A stretch of DNA of 21,631 bases from assembly GCA_030595525.1 (NCBI GenBank), contig JAUVDD010000003.1, positions 1 through 21,631 on the forward strand, written 5' to 3'. Shown here in pieces: positions 11,947 through 18,561 of this stretch (position 1 is the first letter of the stretch; each line of letters starts with the position of its first letter). The DNA comes from Puniceicoccales bacterium (GTDB lineage: Bacteria; Verrucomicrobiota; Verrucomicrobiia; Opitutales; Oceanipulchritudinaceae). The position numbers and the translations under genes were made by a program. A model generated the notes under the pieces. It worked only from the letters and a program-made list of their open reading frames with translations. It was not told the DNA's origin and did not search any database.

Positions 11947-12216
11947 ATGGCTCGTTCACTGAAAAAAGGATTTTTTGTAGATCCAGGACTCTGGAAGAAG
12001 ATCGAAAAGGCCCAAGCGGCTGATGATCGGCGCCCCATCAAGACATGGAGTCGTCGCTCACAGATCACCCCGGAATTTGTCGGATTGAATTTGGAAGTAC
12101 ACAATGGCAAGGGCTTTACCCCGGTCCACGTTACTGAAAACATGGTTGGTCACCGAGTGGGTGAATTTGCCCAGACCCGTACATTCAGGGGTCACCAACC
12201 ACACAACAAGAAGTAA
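11947..12216 (+). CDS. rpsS: 30S ribosomal protein S19
   Basis: 89-residue S19, a 30S head protein that pairs with S13. The sequence has the bacterial pattern [35 protein letters not shown] and [16 protein letters not shown]. The region before the ATG is A rich with no Shine-Dalgarno match. It lies 37 bases after rplB and 13 before rplV in standard S10-operon order. Confidence 0.97.
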   Translation: MARSLKKGFFVDPGLWKKIEKAQAADDRRPIKTWSRRSQITPEFVGLNLEVHNGKGFTPVHVTENMVGHRVGEFAQTRTFRGHQPHNKK

Positions 12217-12229
12217 GGAGTAGCTAACC

Positions 12230-12568
12230 ATGGAAGTTGTATCTTTAACAAAGTATACCCGGGTGTCTGCTAAAAAGGCCCGTCAAGTAGCCAAGGAACT
12301 GAAAGGAAAGCCGGCCAACGAAGCGTTGGAGTTGCTTAAATTCATTCCTCGCAAGTCTGCACGCCTCCTGCGTAAGACCTTGCACAGCGCTGTGGCCAAT
12401 GCTGAGAATAATCACAATTTGAATTCCGATGATCTGATCATCAAGGAAGCGATTGTGGAAGAAGGTCCGGCATTTAAACGCTTCAAGCCTGCTGCCCGTG
12501 GATCTGCCAAGCCGATCCGGAAGCGCACCAGTCACCTGAGAATCACCCTCACAGAATCCTCCAACTAA
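12230..12568 (+). CDS. rplV: 50S ribosomal protein L22
   Basis: 112-residue L22, whose beta hairpin reaches into the exit tunnel next to L4. Recognised by TKYTRVSAKKARQVAKELKG at the N terminus, the segment LLRKTLHSAVANAENNHN, and the hairpin region EGPAFKRFKPAARGSAKPIR followed by RTSHLRITL. AAGGAG before the ATG is a strong ribosome binding site. Macrolide-resistance deletions are known in this hairpin; nothing is missing here. Confidence 0.97.
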   Translation: MEVVSLTKYTRVSAKKARQVAKELKGKPANEALELLKFIPRKSARLLRKTLHSAVANAENNHNLNSDDLIIKEAIVEEGPAFKRFKPAARGSAKPIRKRTSHLRITLTESSN

Positions 12569-12575
12569 TTTTACT

Positions 12576-13214
12576 ATGGGACAAAAAGTAAATCCGATCG
12601 GTTTTCGTCTGGCAGTTCGCCGGGACTGGCAATCTCGCTGGTTTGCGAACAAGAAGGAGTTTGGTAAGAATCTGAAGGAAGATTATCAAATTCGTGCATA
12701 CCTGGGAGAGAAGTTCCGTTACGCTGCGGTACCGCGTATCTTTATCGAACGTGCGGGTAACCGTGTCCGCATCAAGGTATTCACGGCTCGTCCGGGAATT
12801 GTTATTGGTCGTAAGGGTACTGAGCTCGAAAAGATCAAGGAATCCCTGAGCAAGTTGATCAAGAAAGACATTCTGCTCGATATTCAGGAAGTAAAGAAGC
12901 CAGACCTCGTGGCGCAGTTGGTTGCCGAGAGCGTTTCTTTACAGTTGGAGCGTCGAATCTCTTTTCGTCGTGCCATAAAGAAGGCCGTCCAAACCACAAT
13001 GAGCCTGGGAGCCAAGGGTGTCCGCTTACAAGTTGGTGGACGTCTGGGTGGTGCTGACATTGCGCGTACCGAAAGTGCCCGTGCCGGATCTGTGCCTCTT
13101 CATACTTTGCGCGCGAATATCGATTATGGATTCGCTGAAGCCCGCACCGTTTACGGAAAGATCGGCATCAAGTGCTGGATCTGTCTGGAGGACGGCGAAA
13201 AAGCCCTCACCTAA
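12576..13214 (+). CDS. rpsC: 30S ribosomal protein S3
   Basis: 212-residue S3 (E. coli 233), at the mRNA entry channel of the 30S head. It starts GQKVNPIGFRLAV. The type II KH domain is marked by RPGIVIGRKG (72-81), and the C-terminal domain by RRAIKKAVQTTMSLGAKGVR, GGRLGGADIARTE and DYGFAEARTVYGKIGIK. The C terminus is shorter than in E. coli. It lies only seven bases after rplV and has no visible Shine-Dalgarno sequence, so coupled translation is likely. Confidence 0.98.
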   Translation: MGQKVNPIGFRLAVRRDWQSRWFANKKEFGKNLKEDYQIRAYLGEKFRYAAVPRIFIERAGNRVRIKVFTARPGIVIGRKGTELEKIKESLSKLIKKDILLDIQEVKKPDLVAQLVAESVSLQLERRISFRRAIKKAVQTTMSLGAKGVRLQVGGRLGGADIARTESARAGSVPLHTLRANIDYGFAEARTVYGKIGIKCWICLEDGEKALT

Positions 13215-13255
13215 TCGGAACTGAATTTATTTTATAAAGACAGGAGAATATTGCC

Positions 13256-13669
13256 ATGCCTTTAATGCCATCAAGAACCAAGTACCGGAAGACTCAGCGT
13301 CGTCGCAATCGCGGCACCGCTAAGGGCGGTGATACGCTCGCTTTCGGTGAATTCGGAATCCAGTCATTGGGACGGGGATTGTTGACCGCAGCTCAAATTG
13401 AAGCTGCTCGTGTTGCCATCAACCGTTACCTCAGCCGTCGTGGTAAAGTCTGGATTCGTGTCTTCCCCCACAAGCCGATTACCAAGAAGCCGGCAGAAAC
13501 CCGTCAGGGTAAAGGGAAGGGTACTGTTGAATTCTGGGCCGCCAACATAAAGCCCGGAGTCATTCTTTTCGAATTGAGCGGAGTTAGCCTGACACAGGCT
13601 CGCGAAGCTATGCGACTGGCTGATGGCAAGTTGCCAATCCGTTGTCGCTTTATTCACAAGGAGCAATAA
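13256..13669 (+). CDS. rplP: 50S ribosomal protein L16
   Basis: 137-residue L16, placed near the A site of the large subunit. Motifs are PSRTKYRKTQRRRNRGTAKG, FGEFGIQSLGRGLLTAAQIE, a WIRVFPHKPITKKPAETRQG segment, and the end GKLPIRCRFI. The ATG at 13256 has CAGGAGA eight bases before it; the ATG nine bases later (MPSRTKY) would lie too far from that site. It sits 41 bases after rpsC and 14 before rpmC. Confidence 0.97.
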   Translation: MPLMPSRTKYRKTQRRRNRGTAKGGDTLAFGEFGIQSLGRGLLTAAQIEAARVAINRYLSRRGKVWIRVFPHKPITKKPAETRQGKGKGTVEFWAANIKPGVILFELSGVSLTQAREAMRLADGKLPIRCRFIHKEQ

Positions 13670-13683
13670 GAGGAACGAATACA

Positions 13684-13893
13684 ATGCCTTTGAAAGCAAA
13701 AGATGTAGCTGAGCTATCCCTTGTAGAGCTGGAAAAACAGATCCGTGACATGCGTCATGAACTGCTTGACCTGCGTCTCAAGAAGAAAACCGGCCAACTG
13801 GATAAACCACATTTACTGAAGGAACTTCGTCGGGATATCGCCCGTCTGGAAACAACCGCCTCTGCCAAGCGCAAGGCCGTTGTATCCGCCTAA
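13684..13893 (+). CDS. rpmC: 50S ribosomal protein L29
   Basis: 69-residue L29, a two-helix protein near the tunnel exit beside L23. The sequence MPLKAKDVAELSLVELEKQI followed by MRHELLDLRLKKKTGQL is typical. The frame stays open back to 13642, inside rplP, but the ATG at 13684 is chosen because AAGAGGA lies ten bases before it and the family starts here. The C terminus is slightly long and basic/alanine-rich. Confidence 0.96.
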   Translation: MPLKAKDVAELSLVELEKQIRDMRHELLDLRLKKKTGQLDKPHLLKELRRDIARLETTASAKRKAVVSA

Positions 13894-13931
13894 CGGAATT
13901 GTTCCAGAATTACACTCTAGGAGTTTGTACA

Positions 13932-14198
13932 ATGTCAGATCGAAAGAAACGTAAGACCATTACCGGTACGGTGACCAGCCGCTCGGGGGATAAGTCCATC
14001 AAGGTGACTTATGACTACAAGATTCGCCATGCTCTCTATATGAAGGAGATCAGGAAGAAGACTGTTATTCACGCCCACGACGAAAACAACGAATGTGAAT
14101 TAGGTGATCGCGTGGTCATCATGGAAACCCGCCCGATAAGCAAACTTAAGCGCTTTCGCGTACTGGAAGTCCTGAAGAAGGCTCCGGTAATCGGTTAA
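13932..14198 (+). CDS. rpsQ: 30S ribosomal protein S17
   Basis: 88-residue S17, an early-binding 16S rRNA protein with an OB fold. It starts MSDRKKRKTITGTVTSRSGD, with KTVIHAHDENNECELGDRVV and METRPISKLKRFRV further on. An in-frame ATG at 13899 would add eleven residues, but TAGGAG (13918-13923) lies eight bases before the ATG at 13932, which also fits the family start. Order rplP-rpmC-rpsQ-rplN is standard. Confidence 0.96.
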   Translation: MSDRKKRKTITGTVTSRSGDKSIKVTYDYKIRHALYMKEIRKKTVIHAHDENNECELGDRVVIMETRPISKLKRFRVLEVLKKAPVIG

Positions 14199-14222
14199 CT
14201 CAAAAATTAGGAGAGTATCGTT

Positions 14223-14588
14223 ATGATTCAAATGCTTTCTAAAGTAAAGGTAGCCGACAATACAGGTGCCAAAGAAGCGAAGATGATTCGCCGACTGGGA
14301 CAACTGAAGCGGACCGCCGGTATTGGAGATGAAATTATCGTGCATATTCGGGATTCGTCCCCGGATGCCAGCGTGAAGAAAGGCACTGTTTGCCGCGCCG
14401 TCATAGTCCGGACCAGGGCTCCGATTCGTCGTGCTGACGGCAGTTACCTGCGTTTCGACAGTAATGCAGTTGTGCTGATCGAGCCGGATGGACAGCCAAG
14501 AGGCAGCCGTGTATACGGACCCATCGCTCGCGAACTTCGCCAAAAGAAGTTCATGAAGATCATCAGTCTTGCCCCGGAGGTTCTTTAA
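14223..14588 (+). CDS. rplN: 50S ribosomal protein L14
   Basis: 121-residue L14, at the subunit interface and the docking point for the silencing factor RsfS. Typical segments are [43 protein letters not shown] and [22 protein letters not shown] precedes the ATG by seven bases. Its stop codon shares one base with the rplX start (TAATG), a sign of coupled translation. Confidence 0.98.
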   Translation: MIQMLSKVKVADNTGAKEAKMIRRLGQLKRTAGIGDEIIVHIRDSSPDASVKKGTVCRAVIVRTRAPIRRADGSYLRFDSNAVVLIEPDGQPRGSRVYGPIARELRQKKFMKIISLAPEVL

Positions 14589-14845
14589 TGAAACGGATAA
14601 TCAAAGCAGGCGACGAAGTCGTTGTGATCGCTGGCAACAGCCGTGGTAACCGTGGTAAGGTTATTCAGGTCCAACCAAGGGAAAACCGCATTATCGTCGA
14701 AGGAATTAACAAGCGGAAACACCACGAAAAGAAAACCCAGGATAGTCCAGAGGGTGCGATTGTGGAGCGTGAAAACCCAATTCATTTGTCCAACGTGATG
14801 CTGTCATCCCGTTACGACGAAAAGGCGGGGGCCAAGAACAAGTAA
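14588..14845 (+). CDS. rplX: 50S ribosomal protein L24
   Basis: 85-residue L24, an assembly initiator of the large subunit. A KOW motif is visible at the N terminus (GDEVVVIAGNSRGNRGKV, residues 8-25), followed by GINKRKHHEK and the family segment ENPIHLSNVML. It is at the short end of the family (E. coli 104 residues), ending in a lysine-rich tail. GGAGG (14577-14581), inside rplN, is its ribosome binding site, and the start overlaps the rplN stop by one base. Confidence 0.97.
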   Translation: MKRIIKAGDEVVVIAGNSRGNRGKVIQVQPRENRIIVEGINKRKHHEKKTQDSPEGAIVERENPIHLSNVMLSSRYDEKAGAKNK

Positions 14846-14918
14846 TTTAATCGATCGTCACAGGTCCAGATCAACCCGGTTGGTATCGGGGAGAGGAAAC
14901 CAGAAGGTCATCATAAAA
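14846..14918 (+). promoter_or_regulatory. Gap before rplE, possible S8-type control region
   Basis: 73 non-coding bases, long compared with the gaps around it. In E. coli S8 represses the spc operon by binding mRNA around the rplX-rplE junction, so a control site here would fit. I can see only short inverted repeats (for example CCCG/CGGG near 14876-14890) and not a convincing copy of the S8-binding helix of 16S rRNA. A G/A-rich stretch GGGGAGAGGAAA lies about 20 bases before the rplE ATG. Confidence 0.25.
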
Positions 14919-15482
14919 ATGGAAAAAGCACATTTACAACAGTTCTACAACGAGACCGTAGTACCGGCGTTGAAAGAAAATCTCGGATACACAAACATCC
15001 ATCAGGTACCGTGTATCGAGAAGATTGTCATCAACACTGGATTTGGCGCCGAAGTTGAAAAAGGACAGATTCAGGAAATTACCAAGGAAATCAGCAACAT
15101 TGCTGGTCAGAAGGCAGTTGTCACAAAGGCTCGCACGAGCATTAGTAACTTCAAATTGCGTGAAGGGATGCCCGTTGGCGTCATGGTTACTTTGCGTGGT
15201 CGCCAGATGTGGGAATTCCTCTACCGCATGATCTCAGTGGCATTGCCCGGGATTCGTGACTTTCGTGGAGTGAAGGACCGTCTGGATGGTAATGGAAACT
15301 ACACACTGGGTGTCACCGATCACTCCATCTTCCCGGAAGCTCATGGTGATCATAACAAGTACACACTTGGAATGGACATCTGTATCACTACTACGGCAAA
15401 GACTGACGAAGAGGGTAAAGAGCTATTGAGACTGTTGGGGATCCCGTTCCGCAAACGTAGTCAAGAAGCTGCCAACGCATAA
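14919..15482 (+). CDS. rplE: 50S ribosomal protein L5
   Basis: 187-residue L5, part of the central protuberance with 5S rRNA. Family segments are [50 protein letters not shown] and the [20 protein letters not shown] stretch. The frame extends to a TTG at 14880, but the ATG at 14919 fits the family start; the only nearby ribosome binding sequence is AAGG eleven bases upstream. Order rplX-rplE-rpsN-rpsH is the standard spc order. Confidence 0.97.
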   Translation: MEKAHLQQFYNETVVPALKENLGYTNIHQVPCIEKIVINTGFGAEVEKGQIQEITKEISNIAGQKAVVTKARTSISNFKLREGMPVGVMVTLRGRQMWEFLYRMISVALPGIRDFRGVKDRLDGNGNYTLGVTDHSIFPEAHGDHNKYTLGMDICITTTAKTDEEGKELLRLLGIPFRKRSQEAANA

Positions 15483-15498
15483 TTTTGAGGAGACAAAA

Positions 15499-15804
15499 AT
15501 GGCTAAAAAAGCAATGATTGAACGGAATAAGAAGCGCGAGCGGATGGTTGCCCAATACGCTGCAAAGCGTGCTGAGCTGAAGAAGACCCTCGCCGATCCG
15601 AATACTTCTGACGAAGAATTTTATGTTGCACAACGGAAGCTGACTAAGCTCCCGAAGAACTCAAGTGCAGTTCGTTTGCGTAATCGCTGTAGCGTGACCG
15701 GTCGACCACGCGCTTACTTGCGTAAGTATGGTGTAAGCCGAATTACGTTCCGCGAACTGGCCTCACAAGGTAAAATCCCTGGAGTGACTAAGTCATCCTG
15801 GTAA
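15499..15804 (+). CDS. rpsN: 30S ribosomal protein S14, zinc-free long form
   Basis: 101-residue S14. It is the long form without the zinc ribbon: instead of paired CxxC motifs it has [20 protein letters not shown], with a single cysteine in that segment, and ends [11 protein letters not shown]. It starts [23 protein letters not shown] lies nine bases before the ATG. Located 16 bases after rplE and 32 before rpsH. Confidence 0.97.
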   Translation: MAKKAMIERNKKRERMVAQYAAKRAELKKTLADPNTSDEEFYVAQRKLTKLPKNSSAVRLRNRCSVTGRPRAYLRKYGVSRITFRELASQGKIPGVTKSSW

Positions 15805-15836
15805 TTAATTAGCACGTATCGAAAAAGGAGAGTCAA

Positions 15837-16226
15837 ATGTCTGATCCTATTAGTGATTTTGTAACAGTTATCCGTAACGCCTACCGCGCCGGAAAGGAGA
15901 CTTGCGATACCCGCTTCTCCAAAATGCATCTGCGTATTGCGGAGATCCTCAAGGAAGAGGGTTATATCCGTTCTGTGGAAAAGGTGGAAAACGATGGCAA
16001 GCCGTTTCTGCATATAAATTTGAAGTATGTGGATGAAGTACCTGCCCTGACCGGCATTAAGCGTGTCAGCCGACCCGGACGACGCCAATATTTCCAATCA
16101 CGGGAGATACCCCGGACCCTCGGTGGTCTGGGTGTCGGTATTCTGACTACCTCCCGTGGAATTCTCAAGGATCGTGATGCCCGACGTGAAAAGGTCGGTG
16201 GCGAAATGATCTGTGCCATCTGGTAA
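15837..16226 (+). CDS. rpsH: 30S ribosomal protein S8
   Basis: 129-residue S8, a primary 16S rRNA binder and, in E. coli, the repressor of the spc operon. It starts SDPISDFVTVIRNAYRAGKE, has RVSRPGRRQYF and LGGLGVGILTTSRGILKDRD, and ends GGEMICAIW, matching the conserved rRNA-binding end GGEVLCYVW. AAAGGAGAG about seven bases before the ATG is one of the best ribosome binding sites of the window. Confidence 0.98.
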   Translation: MSDPISDFVTVIRNAYRAGKETCDTRFSKMHLRIAEILKEEGYIRSVEKVENDGKPFLHINLKYVDEVPALTGIKRVSRPGRRQYFQSREIPRTLGGLGVGILTTSRGILKDRDARREKVGGEMICAIW

Positions 16227-16245
16227 TAAATAAGGGGATACAAAA

Positions 16246-16785
16246 ATGAGCCGAATTGGAAAACTTCCGGTAGCTATTCCGGAAAAAGTTGAAGTGAAAA
16301 TCGACGGTGGCACCATTGAGGTGAAGGGGCCGAAGGGCACCAACAGCCGTACTTTCAAGACAAGTGTCGTCAGCATCGCCGTTGAGGATGGTAATGTGGT
16401 GGTTAAACCCGTAGGTAAAAGCCGTCTGGCTAAAGCCATGTACGGTACAGCCCGCAGTCTCATTAACGGAATGATTGTAGGCGTTACCAAGGGATTTGAA
16501 AAAAATCTTATTATTAACGGTGTTGGATTCAAAGCCAACCTCGAGGGCAAGGTCCTCGATCTGGCATTGGGATATTCCCATCCGATCAAGCACCCGATTC
16601 CTGAAGGACTTACCGTAACGGTCGATGACCAGACAAAGGTAAAAGTTCAGGGATATGATAAGCAGATGGTCGGGCAGTTTGCTGCTCAAGTGAAGAAGTT
16701 CTACCCAGTTGAGCCATACAAGGGCAAGGGTGTGACCATCGTAGGCGATTTTGTCCGTCGTAAGGAAGGTAAAAAGGCGGGTTAA
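16246..16785 (+). CDS. rplF: 50S ribosomal protein L6
   Basis: 179-residue L6 at the base of the L7/L12 stalk near the factor-binding site. It starts SRIGKLPVAIPEKVEVKIDG with VKGPKGT, and the second domain has LALGYSHPIKHPIPEGLTV and the C-terminal YKGKGVTIVGDFVRRKEGKK. Length is normal. AAGGGGA precedes the ATG. Located 19 bases after rpsH; the gap to rplR is 59 bases and holds a hairpin. Confidence 0.98.
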   Translation: MSRIGKLPVAIPEKVEVKIDGGTIEVKGPKGTNSRTFKTSVVSIAVEDGNVVVKPVGKSRLAKAMYGTARSLINGMIVGVTKGFEKNLIINGVGFKANLEGKVLDLALGYSHPIKHPIPEGLTVTVDDQTKVKVQGYDKQMVGQFAAQVKKFYPVEPYKGKGVTIVGDFVRRKEGKKAG

Positions 16786-16801
16786 TCTGATAATCATGCG
16801 A

Positions 16802-16820
16802 GGAAGAGCCTTCCTCTTCC
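16802..16820 (+). repeat. Hairpin between rplF and rplR
   Basis: GGAAGAG (16802-16808) pairs perfectly with CTCTTCC (16814-16820) around the five-base loop CCTTC. No T run follows, so it is not a standard terminator. It lies 24 bases before the rplR start and close to the AAAGGA ribosome binding sequence, so a role in translation control or mRNA processing is possible. Confidence 0.5.
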
Positions 16821-16844
16821 GTAAGTATAAAGGAATCAGTCATA

Positions 16845-17210
16845 ATGAAATCACTCAAACACAAGTTAACACTTCGCCAGAAGCGTATCTGGCGGATTCG
16901 CAAGAAGATCGTTGGCAGCGCCGAACGTCCTCGTCTTTGTGTATCGTTTACGAACAAGCATATATATGCTCAGGCAATTGACGATGCATCTGGCACTACA
17001 CTGGTTTCACTCTCTTCACTGAGCAAGGAACAGAAAGATGAAAATCTCAGCGCCAATCGTGAAAGTGCAACCAAGCTCGGTAAGGCATTCGCTGAGAAAG
17101 CCAAGGCAGCCAACATCAGCCAGGTGGTTTTCGATCGTCATGGTCGTCCCTATCATGGTCGGGTGAAGGTATTCGCGGAAGCCGTTCGCGAAGCTGGTAT
17201 TCAATTCTAA
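16845..17210 (+). CDS. rplR: 50S ribosomal protein L18
   Basis: 121-residue L18, which binds 5S rRNA with L5. Family segments are RQKRIWRIRKKIVGSAERPR, LCVSFTNKHIYAQAIDD and the C-terminal VVFDRHGRPYHGRVKVFAEA followed by VREAGIQF. AAAGGA about a dozen bases before the ATG is a usable ribosome binding site. The upstream gap has a 7-bp hairpin; rpsE follows after 15 bases. Confidence 0.97.
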   Translation: MKSLKHKLTLRQKRIWRIRKKIVGSAERPRLCVSFTNKHIYAQAIDDASGTTLVSLSSLSKEQKDENLSANRESATKLGKAFAEKAKAANISQVVFDRHGRPYHGRVKVFAEAVREAGIQF

Positions 17211-17225
17211 GGAACAAGAATTTCC

Positions 17226-18001
17226 ATGAGCGAAGAAGAAAAAAACAATACTCCTGAAGTGGAGACTCCGAAAATTTCCATTCCCAAGACAGAGGAAGCT
17301 GCTACTGATGGCGACATTGTTGCCTCAAAGCCAGATTCCAAGGAACGTCAAAGCGCTGTAATTGGCTCAGTTGATCGTCCGATGACCGAACAGCGTCCCG
17401 TTGGCCGTGGTGGCCGTGGTGGCCGTGGTGGTGCCGTGGTGGTCCCGGTGGTGGTGGCCGTGGTGGCCGTGGTGGTCCCGGTGGCCGTGGCCGTGGCCGT
17501 GGTGGTCGCCGCTTTGCTAAAAAGCAGATCGTTGAGGATGATGGAGATGCACTTTTTGAAAAAGTGGTTCACATAAACCGTTGCGCCAAGGTAGTTGCCG
17601 GTGGACGTCGTTTCAGTTTCTCGGCACTTGTTGTCGTAGGTGACCAGAATGGCAACGTAGGCGTCGGTTATGGCAAGGCCAAGGAAGTTCCCGAGTGTAT
17701 TCGTAAAGGAACAGAAAAGGCCCGGAAGAATATGGAACCGATTTCAGTTCGTAATAACACCATCCCTCACAAAGTAATTGGTGTGCATGATGGTGGACGA
17801 ATCTTACTCCGTCCGGCCGTTCCTGGTACGGGTGTTGTTGCAGGTGGTGGCGTTCGTGCAGTGCTCGAAGCAGCCGGTATCAAGGACGTGTTGAGCAAGA
17901 GCATGCGTTCCAACAATCCTTCAGCCATGGTATTCGCTACCTTGGATGCACTGAAGCAACTGCGTACTCGCGAGCAAATTCGCGCGTTGCGCCAAGCCTA
18001 A
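17226..18001 (+). CDS. rpsE: 30S ribosomal protein S5, apparent frameshift
   Basis: S5 helps form the mRNA entry channel and is important for accuracy. The conserved core lies in the frame ending at 18001: [38 protein letters not shown] and [20 protein letters not shown]. The start ATG at 17226, preceded by AAGGAA, begins a different frame with an acidic stretch ([13 protein letters not shown]...) and enters a Gly-Arg repeat. After GGTGGT at 17427-17432 the 9-base pattern loses one G (about 17433); adding one base would join both parts into 258 residues, against 167 in E. coli. As written, the first frame turns into a Val/Ala run and stops at 17576. A GTG at 17564 could start a core-only protein but has no ribosome binding site. 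A sequencing or assembly error in the repeat is the simplest explanation. Confidence 0.9.
17403..17512 (+). repeat. Gly-Arg-coding repeat in rpsE
   Basis: About 110 bases built from repeats of GGTGGCCGT and close variants with GGTCCC and CGTGGC interruptions, coding (with the frame restored) for an RGG-box-like segment of glycine, arginine and a few prolines. It lies between the acidic N-terminal stretch and the S5 core. The GC-rich simple repeat is also where the reading frame is lost. Confidence 0.85.
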
Positions 18002-18036
18002 GTCGAAAACACATGATTCAATAAGGAAAAAAGATC

Positions 18037-18513
18037 ATGAGATTGCATAATTTAATTAAAAGTGGTGGCCGCAAGGATCGTAAACGCGTTGGACGCGGTG
18101 AAGGTGGCGGTCGTGGTAAAACATCTGGACGCGGTCACAAGGGACAAAAATCCCGTAGTGGTTTCGGATTACGCCCCGGGTTTGAATCCGGTCACGTTCC
18201 CCTATATCGTAAACTACCAAAGCGTGGTTTCAGTAACTTCCAATTCCGTACTGAGTACTCCGTAGTGAATGTGGGTGACCTCGATCGAGTCGAGGGAACC
18301 GATGTTGACCGGAATGCGCTCATCAAAGCGGGTTTGGTACGTACCAGTAGTGTTTTGATCAAGATTCTTGGCGAAGGCGAAGTCAGCAAAGCTCTCAATG
18401 TGACAGCTGATAAGTTCTCTTCCAGCGCCAAGGAGAAAATTGAAAAAGCAGGTGGTACGGTTGTATTAAACAAACCAGTGGAAACCGAGGAAACCAAAGC
18501 CGACGCTGAATAA
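18037..18513 (+). CDS. rplO: 50S ribosomal protein L15
   Basis: 158-residue L15, a late-assembly large-subunit protein. The glycine/arginine-rich N terminus is typical: RKRVGRGEGGGRGKTSGRGH and KGQKSRSGFGLRPGFESGH, then PLYRKLPKRGF. The end is extended by a short acidic tail (VETEETKADAE). AAGGA precedes the ATG by about ten bases. Only 35 bases separate it from rpsE, leaving no room for the rpmD (L30) gene that often sits here. Confidence 0.97.
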   Translation: MRLHNLIKSGGRKDRKRVGRGEGGGRGKTSGRGHKGQKSRSGFGLRPGFESGHVPLYRKLPKRGFSNFQFRTEYSVVNVGDLDRVEGTDVDRNALIKAGLVRTSSVLIKILGEGEVSKALNVTADKFSSSAKEKIEKAGGTVVLNKPVETEETKADAE

Positions 18514-18561
18514 GTGTCGAACTCTGGAAGGATCGAATAACCCAAAATCCAGCTTAACACC

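Noticed and set aside
16751..16981. 76-residue frame bridging rplF and rplR
   Set aside because: It overlaps both conserved genes out of frame and has no family similarity.
17348..17572. Minus-strand frame with Thr/Ala/Pro repeats over the rpsE repeat
   Set aside because: It is the complement of the Gly-Arg-coding repeat and has no independent support.
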